A stretch of DNA of 64,000 bases from Paragordius varius (lineage: Eukaryota > Nematomorpha). The stretch spans positions 4,092,001 through 4,156,000 of the forward strand of contig OZ176053.1 in the NCBI GenBank assembly GCA_964247055.1. Reading direction: 5' to 3'. Positions 1-11,069 of this stretch are shown here, one piece after another. A program made the position numbers and the translations under genes. The notes below the pieces were generated by a model that saw only the letters and a list, made by a program, of their open reading frames with translations, was not told the origin of the DNA and did no database searches. Numbering within the stretch: the first letter of the stretch is position 1; each line of letters opens with the position of its first letter.

Positions 1-2
1 AA

Positions 3-134
3 AATAGGATTTAAAAGTAGTGGAATATCAACCAACAATTCTTACAACCTGTAACAAGTCTGTTTTATGACAAATTTTTGTATTGGGAATTGTACAGATT
101 GTAGGCTGATATTCCACTAATTTTCAATCCTATT
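3..134. mobile_element. MITE-like element, 132 bp, long imperfect inverted repeats
   Basis: The two ends are inverted copies of each other. The left end starts AATAGGATT and continues through TAGTGGAATATCA. The reverse complement of the right end reads AATAGGATTGAAAATTAGTGGAATATCA. Pairing continues inward for about 50 bp with mismatches, leaving a short loop. There is no coding capacity. The superfamily is not assigned, because the left flank is cut by the window edge and no target duplication can be judged. Confidence 0.7.
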
Positions 135-2286
135 GTGCATAAATTATATACTTAATAATTCCCACTCATGTAAGAAGCCAAAATAAAACAGTATAAATTT
201 ACACTCATAAACCAGGTGACAAAAAAATGCAAAAATAAAAAACAATATTTTTGGTTTTATTTTGATATAGAAGTTTATTTTCCTGAATAAAATATGAATG
301 TTAATATTTTAATAGCGAGTTTAGGTAGTAAATAATTAAAAAAAATTATTTTAATATAGTTTCATTAAATTTTTTTTATCTTTTTGTGATAAAAGAAAAA
401 CGCCATCTTTTGACCTGAAATATTATAGAAACCCTAACTATATGATTTTAGACTATTTATATATTAAAAATATCTCCTAAAATGATAATAAACCATAATA
501 TCTCAATTTTTATCATTATTTTTTGAATTATCCTTAATTATCCTTAATTTTCATTTTTTGCCCTATTTTGATTTTCTTTTAATATAAAAACTAGGACGTC
601 AACAAATAAAATTTTTGCGACAAATGTATTCGATGCTCATAAGCTATCTCATTAAAAAGTATTTTTTTGTTAAAAATAATTAACCCTCTTTTTTGCACAC
701 AGTGTATATATGCTTATGTTTGAAAATCCTTTTAGTTCTAATATTGTTAAAGAACATGAGTGTGTTTTGGAGTAATTGATTTGCAATCTAAAAATGATTA
801 TAAAAATAATTTTAAGGAAAGATTTAATTGCATTTTATTTAAATTTATCAGTAATTATATTTTTCATTTAACAAATTTTCCCAAATCAATGATTTGTATA
901 TTTTCTTGTGCTTAATGTGAAAACATTTTCAAAAACTAATTACGCAAAATGTAGCATAGAACGAGATTGACGTATGAAAATTCGCATAATTTGTTGAGGA
1001 TCTTAGTATCGCAAACACAAACGGAATTTGATACAATCCTTTTTATTGGCTTTTAAATTGTTTAATAACACTAGTCGACAAATTTGGACATTTTTGAGCA
1101 CCACCACTCATACTTTTAAATTATGACTAATTTCAGTGTTTTAAAACCGAATGTGAAAAATTTTTGATCCCGCCAATCAGAATTTTGAAATATTTTAGGT
1201 TTTACAATTTTTCAAAAACAAGAGAAAATCGAGAGAAAATTACATATAACTTTATAATAAAATGTTATTATATTATAAACTTAATATCATTTAATAAAGC
1301 GTTTTAAACTCTATCTTTTAAATATAAATATGTCATTTAAATATCAGAGAGAAAAAAATAGTACGGACTTAAACGTCAAAATTTAGTCTTTTCCTTTCAA
1401 GTGAATTTTTAATACGTATAAAAAAATTTTAAAAAAATACTAAAAAAGGCATTCTATGGTTTAAACCTTCGGCTTTTAGATAGGCTATATTTTTTTGTTA
1501 GTTTTCGTTCTTTCGAGTACTTATTAGGCTTTTTTTCTTGAGTTGGTTCTTACAAAAAATCCTTTATTTATACCTAGTGGATATACTTAATTTTTTAAAA
1601 TTATTGGTTGTTTTGTATTTTTAATTTCAGATGGATGTTGTGCAGCCACTTTTAGTAGAATTTACTATTATAAGATTGGACCATTTGTATTTACCTAATC
1701 TTTTTATTCAATTTAATTGTAGAATTTATCTAACTTTATTCTGTGAATTGGTTAATATGACATGTCAATTTGCCTGGATTTTGCTTGCAAGTCTCTCTTA
1801 TCGGGCTTTACGATTACTTATTGTTAGCTTTGCCATATCTGGCATAAATGGATCGCTTGGGGGATATGCAGAGCTTGTGCAGCCGCCCGAATCTATCACA
1901 CTATACATAAGCCCCTTTTAGATTTTTAATACTTTGGCTCTTAGCTTGCTTAGTATCTTATTTAATGCCTAGAATTTTGTTATTCATGCATGGAATATTA
2001 CTTGTATCGACTTGTGCGTTTGAATATTTAAACATATATACACGAGGAATGATTGTTATTTTTAAATTAAATACAAATTTAAAAATTAAATTTCGGAAAA
2101 ATCCTATTGGTGGCCTCAATTTTCTTTTTTGTTTTGGCCTTTCCATGCCATTAGGTATCAGAAAATGCAAAAATAATGGGGTGGTGAAAAACCTTGTTGA
2201 TCAGTGTAATTTAGTTAAGTTAAATGTGGCAGAGGTTCTGTATTTTATTAGTGGGCCTGGTTTTATGGTTTGCTCTAGCAATTATA
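135..2286. other. AT-rich intergenic stretch, no supported gene
   Basis: I see no gene here. Two open frames at 1631-1921 and 1965-2333 (+) encode hydrophobic, low-complexity peptides with no recognised domain. The first follows a plausible splice acceptor (ATTTCAG), so a membrane-protein exon cannot be excluded, but no partner exon was found. The rest is long A/T runs. Confidence 0.5.
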
Positions 2287-2550
2287 AATTAACACTTCGA
2301 TTCAAATTGGGGTATCTAAATACCCCAGACTAAATTAAAATTATTTAAGTGAAGGAAACGGTCCCAATTTAAATTCATGATTCTATCCTAATAAAAATTC
2401 TATAAATATGCCAAAATTAAAATTTTGTTTTGAAAAAAAAGTTCCATGTGAACTACTTCGACGCCATTTTTATTTTACAAAATTTTGCAAATATCGTGTT
2501 CATTTAATTTTAAGGTTAAAATTAAATTTTTTATTAAATTACATCTAAGA

Positions 2551-4055
2551 TAATGTGACCAGATATTTTGAACTTTGACGCAGTATAAAATCAAAACATA
2601 TTTCGCCTGTTTTTACACCATTGGTGTGGTATATTACACAGTTTCTACGAAAAAATAGCCTGATGAAGTATACATATACTGATAGGAAAATATCAGGAAT
2701 CTCATGGTACTTTTGGTTTAACCTTTACGAGTTATTAAAGAAAGTTATTTACACTTTTGTGGTAAGTGTTCCGTATAAAATTGCAAAGGTGCGCAATTTT
2801 TCAAATATATTATTTTACGTAAGCTAAATGCTTTATTCAAAAAATATCACTAAAATATAACATAAATTACCTATAAAAATAACAATATTTTTAAATTTTT
2901 AGATGTGGGCTCTTTTGAAATGGACTATTCTCTTAAAATAAACGCAAAAATTCCGACATTGTGAAATAATTTTAAATATATGCTAAATTTTGATATCAAC
3001 TACATATATTTTTTAAAAAATGCCTACTTTCAAAAATTTAATTTTTAGCAAAATTTTGTTGAAGCCTACTTCACACTATCTTGAGCAAGATGGAAAAGAT
3101 AAACGGTTGAGATGTTATAACACTTTATATGTATCATTCGATAATGCTAATCATTTTTCTCACTTTGATTTCGTTCGTTTTCAAATTTATGTTAAATAAA
3201 AATTGTTTTTTTTTTGCAAAAATTCACCAAAGCAAAGCAACCAAATTAAAATTCCCATAGTAATGGTCAACATCATCGAATTATTTAGAAAAAGGGTTTT
3301 ATATCTTAAAGCATTATGCAATCATGCTTCGAAATAGTTTAAAGTACGCTTCAACAAAATCAAAATTGTTTATGCAAAAACATGAAAACTAATAAAAAAT
3401 AGATCATATCTCCCACCTAATGAGTATAGAGAATAAAAACTCATAATTACTTTATACCCAAAAAGGTTATTTCAAAATCCTATGTCATATATAATAAATA
3501 AATAATATATAAAGGGATTAACAATTTTCTATACAATTTTCCGTTTGATAATTATAACAAAAAATGAACTTTTTAAGCTTGATCCAACGTTTATTAAAAT
3601 ATCATAAATTAATTTTGTTAATTTTAAATTTTGAGGCACCGCTTTTTGCGGAAGTCCTGAGCGAAAGAGCCATGCCTGAATCTACCGTGGAATCCGAGAT
3701 ATATAGTTTCCCACTGCGCGAAAGGCTGAATCATAAGTAATTTGACCGATCAGAAATCCAATTTTATATATAATTCGAGCAGAAAATAAAATAATAACCA
3801 TTTAAAAAAAGGCCCAATCTTAGTTATTTACCGCAAAATAACCATTTCTTTACAAATTAGGGGGTTATTTTTACAGAGGGTACCATATCAAATTCTAAAA
3901 TAACTTTTTTGAATAAAAAAAGGTATTTAATATATATTTTAAAATTATATTTTTTATATCTTCAAAAAGCAGTACAAAAGTGGGCGCAGTACAGTCGCAG
4001 TTTTTTATGAAAATCCAGTACTGTATTGCGAAAAACAGCCTATCTGGTCACATTA
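2551..4055. mobile_element. Nested 1.5-kb element with TAATGTGACCAGATA inverted termini
   Basis: The left terminus TAATGTGACCAGATA is matched exactly by TATCTGGTCACATTA at the right. Just inside, 'gacgcagta' on the left has a weaker inverted partner near 3990-4030. The element sits inside family A (2291-4358). Its interior contains a copy of repeat family B at about 2615-3090 and a relatively GC-rich patch at 3640-3720. No coding region was seen. The superfamily is not assigned, since no clear target duplication is visible. Confidence 0.6.
2615..3090 (+). repeat. Interspersed repeat family B, copy 1
   Basis: This stretch shares long diverged blocks with 6320-6680 (+) and, inverted, with 9895-10130 and 31735-32185. 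The shared blocks include 'tattcttaaaataaacg', 'gatatcaacta' and 'aaaatttaatttttaacaaa', and the array ends near 'ttgttgaagc'. It is non-coding. Element boundaries are not resolved. Confidence 0.55.
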
Positions 4056-4358
4056 ATTTAAGATTAATAGAAATAAAAATCACGGGTTATTTTGTATTAT
4101 TTTTTAATTTTAATATTTCATACATGTCACGTTGACGAAATTTATTACTTCGGTTTAAGCTTGAAATAAGTAATATCAAGTATTTTTGAATAAAATTTTT
4201 ATATATTTCGATTTATTAATGTTATATAAGACCAAAATTTTGCCATGGTATCGATTCGTTGGATATTTTTTAAAGAATTTAATTTTAACAGGCCTGGGGT
4301 ATGTAACTACCCCAATTTGAATCGAAGGACTAAAATGAATGTGTTGTATCCAAGTGTT

Positions 4359-4980
4359 AATTTTGGATATTCTTTGTCGTTATAAACGAGAAAGTAGAAA
4401 AACACCAATGATTATTCATTTGATAAATAAACAAGATTTGAAAATAACTCGCTATTTAATTTTTCGTTCAATCGTGGACAGAAGAAATGTTAACGCACTT
4501 AACCATTTAATTTTATAATTTTTATAAAAAACTTCCCTTTTTTACGCTGAAAATTTTATTTAAATCCCACCTACTGAGCCATTAATTATTAAATTATATG
4601 CTCTACCAATTTCATTAAATCCCTTATCTCTATTATACCGGTTATTTATGGTTTTACAATAATATATTTTTAGATAGATATGTTATTCATATAATGAAAT
4701 GTGTTTTTTTATTTTACAAAGTTTATTTATTTTAACAGTTTTGATATAAAATAAATTGCATATTTATTAGAATATTTATACCAGAGAATGATATAAATGC
4801 GGTTCAGTTGAAATTTTTTTTCCAGAGTCCGCCTTCTAAAAAGCTTGTGGACTCCCTGTGTGATTTTTACTAAATATATTTATTTAACGGCATTACTGGA
4901 TAAAATTATTTACATAAAAACAATTTAAGAAACAAAAATAAACTATATTAAATCAATGAGGGCGAAATATATGAGATTTA
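4359..4980. other. AT-rich intergenic stretch
   Basis: Nothing recognisable between the right end of the family A element and the Helitron-like element. There is no ORF of note and no RNA gene. Confidence 0.6.
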
Positions 4981-6269
4981 CTAGGGTAAATCTCGAGCTG
5001 CTACGCAGCTCGAGGAAGTCCTTCGGACTTCTGGGAGGGACTTTTTGAAAAAAGGGACAATAAAATGATCTAGATATGTGAATTATTTCGAAACATTATT
5101 TGATAGTGATCTCATAGGAATTTCAAAACGGTGCATTCATACTAATATATTGTTTACTTGGGCGAAAAGGTTTTATTATCCATATATTCATTAACATCCT
5201 ATACATATGATAGATAAATAATTAGTAAAACAATAAACTAATACGATTTTATGTTTTAAATCAATAAAGTCTGATTGATCATTTAATTGTCTCGTTTAAA
5301 TATTGTGATAGACAATTTTATTTGAAAAGAGCATAATATATTTTTTATTTTATAAGCAATTTTGTTATGCGGCACGAAGTTTTAAAATGATTCACATAGT
5401 CTCATAAGTTATCTGAAATTTGGCTCCAAAGGCATGCTGTATCGACATGATGGCGCAGTTGTAGACGGGTAGCCCCCTACCCAGGGCCAATATAAAAATG
5501 TAGTTAGATAAAAAAATTTGCCTTTACACCTGGAATCATCGTTCCTTCCTAATAGTTTATGGAAGAATGGTATGATAGCGCATTTTTTAGGGCGTAAAGG
5601 GCCTATTTAACAAATTTAAAAAATCCGCTCGACTAAAATTTTTTGATTTTTTACGGGTAATACTTTAAGCAGCTATTAACCTCATATGGCCTGATAGGTT
5701 TTTTGAAATTTAGCCCCAAGAGCACGCGATTTCGATATGACGGGTCAGTTTTTCGCAGGTAGCTCCTTACTCAGCAGCTATCTTTAAAGAAACGCTTGAC
5801 TATAATTTTTGCCTTTTAACAGGGAATACGTAGAATCCTTATTGAATTTTTACGGTCTCATACCTTTGGCGAAAAATAGATTCAAAAAATTATTTTTGTG
5901 GACTTTGCTTTTTGAAAAAAATGGCATTTTACAGGGGGAGCGGGCAAAAAGAAGGCCTAAATTAAAAAAGCGAGTCGACTATGTTCGGCGCAATCGAAAA
6001 TAACTAAACAAAAATCATATTAAAATTGAATGGTCCAATACGTTCTCCGGAGAATTGTCTCAAAGACACGATTTTTGTGGACTTCTCTTTTAAAAATAAA
6101 CCGTTTTTACACGGGGTGGGCCTGAACTGGGGGCCTATTTAAAAAAAAGAGCGAAGCTATTGTCGGGGCATTCATTAATGATTATTTTTTTCGATATTTG
6201 GATTTGTTCTACCGGTTTTCCGGTATTAGATCACAAAACCAGCATTTTCCATTTTTATAAATATATAGA
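4981..6269 (-). mobile_element. Candidate non-autonomous Helitron, copy 1 (1,289 bp)
   Basis: Read on the minus strand, the element starts TCTATATATTTATAAAAATG directly after an A. It ends with a GC-rich hairpin (CGAGCTGCGTAGCAGCTCG), about 9 nt of spacer and CTAG, followed by T. That is the Helitron signature: 5'-TC, a subterminal 3' hairpin, CTRR, and insertion between A and T without target duplication. A second, shorter hairpin (AAGTCCGAAGGACTT) lies just upstream. The copy at 38113-38698 has the same two ends and the same A/T flanks, which supports the boundaries. Two diverged internal repeats lie about 290 bp apart (near 5400 and 5690). There is no Rep/helicase ORF, so it is non-autonomous. 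The small ORF at 5809-6003 is part of the repeat and is not a gene. Confidence 0.75.
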
Positions 6270-6319
6270 TTACACATGTCAAAAAATTACTGAGATTAAA
6301 AAAATGTATCAGGACTAGT

Positions 6320-6680
6320 TTTGTCCATTACGAGAGATTTAAAAAGGTTATTAACAATTTTGTGGCTCCATTCAGAAATTGCGCATATTTTGTTAAATAA
6401 TTCATTTTAATGAAAGTTAATTATTCCAAAAAATATCAATAAATATATGAGCAACTATATATAAAAAGCGTTGTATTTGTAAATTTTTTGGGCTCCGAAG
6501 GTCCCAAATTTTTTCGCTCTAAATGGGATAGTATTCTTAAAATAAACGTAAAAATGGAATACATGATAGAAATATCAAATATATGCCAAATTATGATATC
6601 AACTAAAAATATTTTTCAAAAAGGCACATTTCTCAAAATTTAATTTTTAACAAAATTTTGTTCGCATACTTTATTCCAGT
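6320..6680 (+). repeat. Interspersed repeat family B, copy 2
   Basis: Same block order as 2615-3090. An inverted copy lies on the other side of the LINE at 9895-10130, so the LINE is bracketed by oppositely oriented copies. This could be the ends of a larger host element into which the LINE inserted, or two independent insertions. It is non-coding. Confidence 0.5.
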
Positions 6681-6967
6681 CTGAGGTGTGATGAACGGGA
6701 TAAATATGTTCAAAATATCACAAGATTATTTTTTATAATTCGATGATGTTAAATATTTCTAATACCTCAGAAAACATGCTCACCAATTGAGAGGGAAAGG
6801 TATGGTACACCTACTCTATTCAATATATATTTTTACCTAAAATATTGTAATTCTAACTCCTCTTCATATATTAATATATTTTTAAATCTAATCTTACAAT
6901 CATCTCATCCCAATCTTCCATCATATATCCTCGTTATATTAATATATCAAATCTAAGATATCAATTT

Positions 6968-9740
6968 TTGTCTCTTTCAATGGTTCAAACATTAAAATCA
7001 AGGAATTTAAATATAAAAGTTGCCACCTGGGATCTTAGAGGTGCTAACAATAATAGCAAAATTGACTTAGTAATAAACGAAATGATAAAATACAACATCG
7101 ACATACTCGGTGTATCTGAAACACATATCCCTTCTAATGGCATCTTAGAATTCGAAAACGTACTATTTTATTCCGATACAATACTCTCAATACAATGGTA
7201 CAGGTATCATAATGAACAAGAATTTAGCAAATTTATCCGACATCTGCAATCCTATTAACAAACGTATGATATCGATATGGATCCAAACTACATCCCAGCC
7301 CATATCTAAATATACGCTCCAACCGTTCATACAGCGACGACAAATGTGAAACGTTTTACAATGAGCTAGAAACAGCAATAAAGCAAGTAAGAAAAAAACC
7401 TAGTGATTTTAATAGCATTATTGATGAGGATAACACATAACCTGTTACAAGAGGCAAAGAACTAGGAACAAAAAACTACAGATGCGGTCTCATCGAATTT
7501 TGTCAAATTCATAAATTTTTTATAGCAAACACCTTCTTTAATCAACCCAAAATGGCGTTCACCTTGCCAAAAATACCGTAATCAAATTGATTTTATAATT
7601 GGTATGAGTAAATATAAAAGTTCATTCCAAAACGTTAAATGTTATCCTGGCTCTGACTGCTGCAGTGATCACAACCTTTTAGTTGCCAAACTGTGCATCA
7701 AGCTCCACCTACCCAAGAAGCCAAAATCATTTCGTAAAAAACTTTAAATACTATCGAAAATAATTTTAGCATTACATTACATAATAGCTTTAATAGTCAT
7801 GACGACCCAAAAAATTGTCAAAACATTGAAAGTATGTGGAATTCAATACACACAATCCAAAAAACCGATGAATTTATATCGCCTTACAAATCATCCAAAC
7901 ATAAAAATAAACTATCAGAATATAGTCTTGTCATTTAAGAACGCAGATTAGCAAAAATCAAAGGTAATCGGTGTGAATACAAAATTTTAAACAGCAATCA
8001 TAACAGCATAACAATCACTATAATAAACTGTGTGAAAAGCTAGAAACCGAAGCCAAAAACAAAAATTTTTTTGCCCAAACAAAACAGATTAAACAAAACA
8101 AAAATTATAATTACCGCGGCCCCGGCTGATATTTATATATGTCACGGATAAGGCCAAAATCTTTTGGCACGATCACATATCCAACCTCTATGAAACATAA
8201 ACTACTAGAATTTTAATCAAAGCGCCCAAGAAAAAGATGTTCCTTTCTCTAAAGAAGAAGTGGAATGGGCTGTAAAACATCTGGCCGCTGGTAAAGCAGA
8301 AGCTCGAAAGGATGTGCCCGCTGAAATCATAAAATATATCCCGCTGGATATCCTTCACGATTTTTTTAAAAAATCTTTTATTCGGGAAAAATTTCTGAGG
8401 ATTGGGGAAAATCTATTATGATACCTATTCTGAAAAAAGGAAATCCCGAAATATGTAACAATTATAGAACAATATCTCTAACAAATCAAATGTCTAAAAT
8501 TTTCTGAAAATCATTCATAAACGCCTTCAATCTATTTTACAACCAGAAATATCAATTACTGGGCTGGTTTTCGAAAAGGGCGAGGATGTAGAGATATGAT
8601 AGCCAATATAAGATGGATAATGGATAAACTAGAATTTAATAAAGAAATCCATATGCGATTTGTGGATTTTTCCAAGGCTTTTGATTTTATCCAACATAAT
8701 TATTTAATTACATTCTTGAAAGAGCTAGGGGTTTCAACTCATTTCATCAACATAATATTCTCAATTTATTCAAATTCGACTGCTAGGTTTCCAAAAATTA
8801 TGAGGTAACTGATCCTTGCATGGTGAATGTAAGGTTACGTCAGGGCTGCGTCTTATCACGTATTTTGTTTAATGCATATCTCGAATTCATAATGAGAAAC
8901 ATACCCGACATTCGGGGTTCAGGTTGGAGGCTCTGATCTAACTTCTATTAACTATGCAGATGATACGGTTATCTCGTAGACAACCCAAAATCATTGACTC
9001 TCATACTGCAACATTGTAGATGAATGTCAAATGTATGGGCTACAGGTTATTCTTTCAAAAACAAAGATAATACAAAATAACCCAAAAGTTGCAAATGCTA
9101 CAAAAATCGTTAACGGGAACTCTATTAAAACAGTCAAAAGTTACACATATTACGGGAGCTAAATAGGTGATGATAATAATTGTACTCTCGAGATAAAACG
9201 ATGGATAGCCATAGCCAAAACGGTGGCAAATTATAACAAAATTTGGGTATCCCATGATGTCAGCTTATCAACGAAAATCCGACTTACAAATGCAATCGTT
9301 TTTCCAACTTTCTTCTACGGGTGTGAAGGTTGGACTTAAAAAAATCCGACACCCGGATAATTAACTTATTTGATATGTGGATATGGAGAAAACTTTCACA
9401 AACAAAATGGACGGATAAAATAACTAACAGTGCAATTTCGAATAAAATCAATCTCGACATGTCATTGCTTGGAGTGTAAATCCGCACCTAACTATCCTAC
9501 TTTGGCCACATTATGAGAGCTAATTCACTGGAAAAATCCTTGATGTTGGGTAAAGTTAGTGGTAGAAGTAAAAGGGGCTCAAGAAGCATAAGGTGGATGG
9601 ACAATATTACACAAAAAACCCACGCAACCTTGGCAGAACTCAACAATAAAACTAAGAACCGCAATTTATGGAAAGGTTTTATATACATATTGCAAAAAGT
9701 CGACCTCGACTGTAGAAAAACACACACAGAAATATAAAAT
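6968..9740 (+). mobile_element. Degenerate non-LTR retrotransposon (LINE) with endonuclease and reverse transcriptase
   Basis: The parts appear in the expected order but in shifted frames. An APE-type endonuclease opens at 6968 (KVATWDLRG, then NIDILGVSETH). The RT starts near 8398 (IPILKKGNPE, then NNYRTISLTNQ). The RT core lies at 8596-8808 (FVDFSKAFDF), with a GCVLS block near 8850 and a YADD box near 8955. An RT thumb region follows, with NAIVFPTFFYGCEGWT near 9293-9340. A C-terminal tail at 9513-9737 carries RWMDNITQK. Several stops and frameshifts separate these parts, so the copy is dead. Architecture and C-terminal tail look like the EN-RT elements of the RTE/L2-like range, but the clade is not resolved. 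No poly(A) tail or clear target duplication was found. About 2.8 kb suggests a nearly full coding length. Confidence 0.9.
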
Positions 9741-9894
9741 TATTTATTTTAGATTTTTGATAAATATAAAATCTGTTTACAGCATAATTTTAAGGTAAAC
9801 GAACTAAATTAAATTTTTGAAGTCAATTAAAATATTCGGGATAGAAAAGCCATTTTTATAATATTTAAAAGCGTTTTTATACCATTTCCATCAT

Positions 9895-10130
9895 GGTTCC
9901 GAATAGTATGATGTATGCTTCAACGAGGCATTTAGCTTCCACCAAATAAAATTTATTCAAAAAAATGTGCGCAAATTTTGCCATTTTACCACAAAAGTTT
10001 AAATAACCTTTTTTCACTCGTAAGGTTGAAAACCAAAAGCATTATGATAATCCCTCTACATTTTACTATCAGAACATGTATACCTACTCAGCTTATTTTT
10101 TTCTGCCCCGATTTCGGATGCAGTGTACAT
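9895..10130 (-). repeat. Interspersed repeat family B, copy 3 (inverted)
   Basis: Shares 'gcatttagctt', 'cactcgtaagg' and 'accaaaagca' blocks with 31735-32185 in the same orientation, and is inverted relative to 2615-3090 and 6320-6680. Downstream, 10260-10380 also resembles 35090-35190, so the family may be longer than the blocks I can align. It is non-coding. Confidence 0.5.
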
Positions 10131-11069
10131 GAGAACAATGTTTTATAATTAACTTTTGACTCTAAAAACAGTAGTTTTTGCAAAAGAAAGGTGTGGGATA
10201 TAAATTTACCCCAATATGTCATCGTGGACAAAAAGGAACCATGTTTTTTTTACATTTTTGTATTTTAAAAAAGATTGTGTCATGCGTCAAAGGCTAAAGA
10301 GAATGTTTAAATTTATATCAATGCTAAAAATGTTTTAAGAGAATATCCGAAAGGCTTTGGGCTACAAAATTACTGAATTTGATATAGATTTTTTAAGTCT
10401 AAATTTTTTATTTATTTTGAATAATTTAAGTTAAAAAATTAAATAATTGAATCAACCGGCTTTATAGAATATTTAAAATTAGCCAAGCCAGTAACCTCAA
10501 TGTATTCAAAAATTAAAAAAATCCTTAATATAATCGATTTTAAAATTTTTCTACCGATGTATAAATCCATCATTTGTGAAGTTTGTTGTGGGTTTAGCAC
10601 GGATTTAAAAATGTTAATGAACCGTTTCAAATTCTTTTAAATTTAAAAAGCTTAGAATGCTAGTGATAACTTTTTACTATTCCTATTTGGTTTTTTGCAT
10701 AAATAGTAGAATTAAATTTTTTACGCTAATATGAGTTTTAGCTTAGAAAATCCGTATTGAAGTGCATGAATTTATTTAAAGTAAAGTGCATTTCTGTTAA
10801 TCTGGTGTCCATTTTTTAATTGTCTTGTGGGAATATCTTTTTACCTTTACATTGTATGGGTGTAATTAATCCTGTTTGTCACCCAATAATCCCATAAATT
10901 TTTAGATTTGCATTTTTTTAATTAATCCTGTCTGTCAACTAGCCCTATAATCCTAGAAAGTGTATAATTTTAGAAAGCGTAATTAACATTTTTTGCTGAG
11001 GATTTTATCATATTGAATTGTTAACATCCGATTACCGTATGATTTTGTTGGCGACGCCGTTACTTGCCA
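10131..11069. other. Intergenic region upstream of HDHD5
   Basis: AT-rich with diverged repeat fragments up to about 10400 and nothing else recognised. A short direct repeat around 'taattaatcctgt(t/c)tgtca' occurs at 10863 and 10919. The promoter of HDHD5 must lie here or in its short 5' leader, but no motif can be named. Confidence 0.5.

Larger units (their letters stand above)
2291..4358. mobile_element. Non-autonomous TIR element (family A), interrupted by another element
   Basis: The ends are inverted copies. The left end carries AACACTTCGATTCAAATTGG followed by a GGGGTAT...ATACCCC hairpin. The right end carries the complement (TACCCC, then AATTTGAATCGAAGG) and closes with AAGTGTT. A clean 520-bp relative lies at 40655-41174 with the same order of parts, and a third, partial copy starts near 34185. 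The extra length here is explained by an insertion at 2551-4055. It holds no transposase ORF, and TA flanks both ends, which is compatible with a Tc1/mariner-type MITE. Confidence 0.6.

Noticed and set aside
1631-2333. Two open frames of 96 and 122 codons as genes
   Set aside because: Hydrophobic, low-complexity products typical of AT-rich DNA. No domain and no partner exon. The second overlaps the end of the family A repeat.
3640-3720. GC-richer patch as a tRNA or small RNA gene
   Set aside because: No cloverleaf and no clear A and B boxes could be made. It lies inside a transposon-like element.
5809-6003. 64-codon ORF as a gene
   Set aside because: It lies inside the Helitron-like repeat, and the matching part of copy 2 at 38 kb does not keep the frame.
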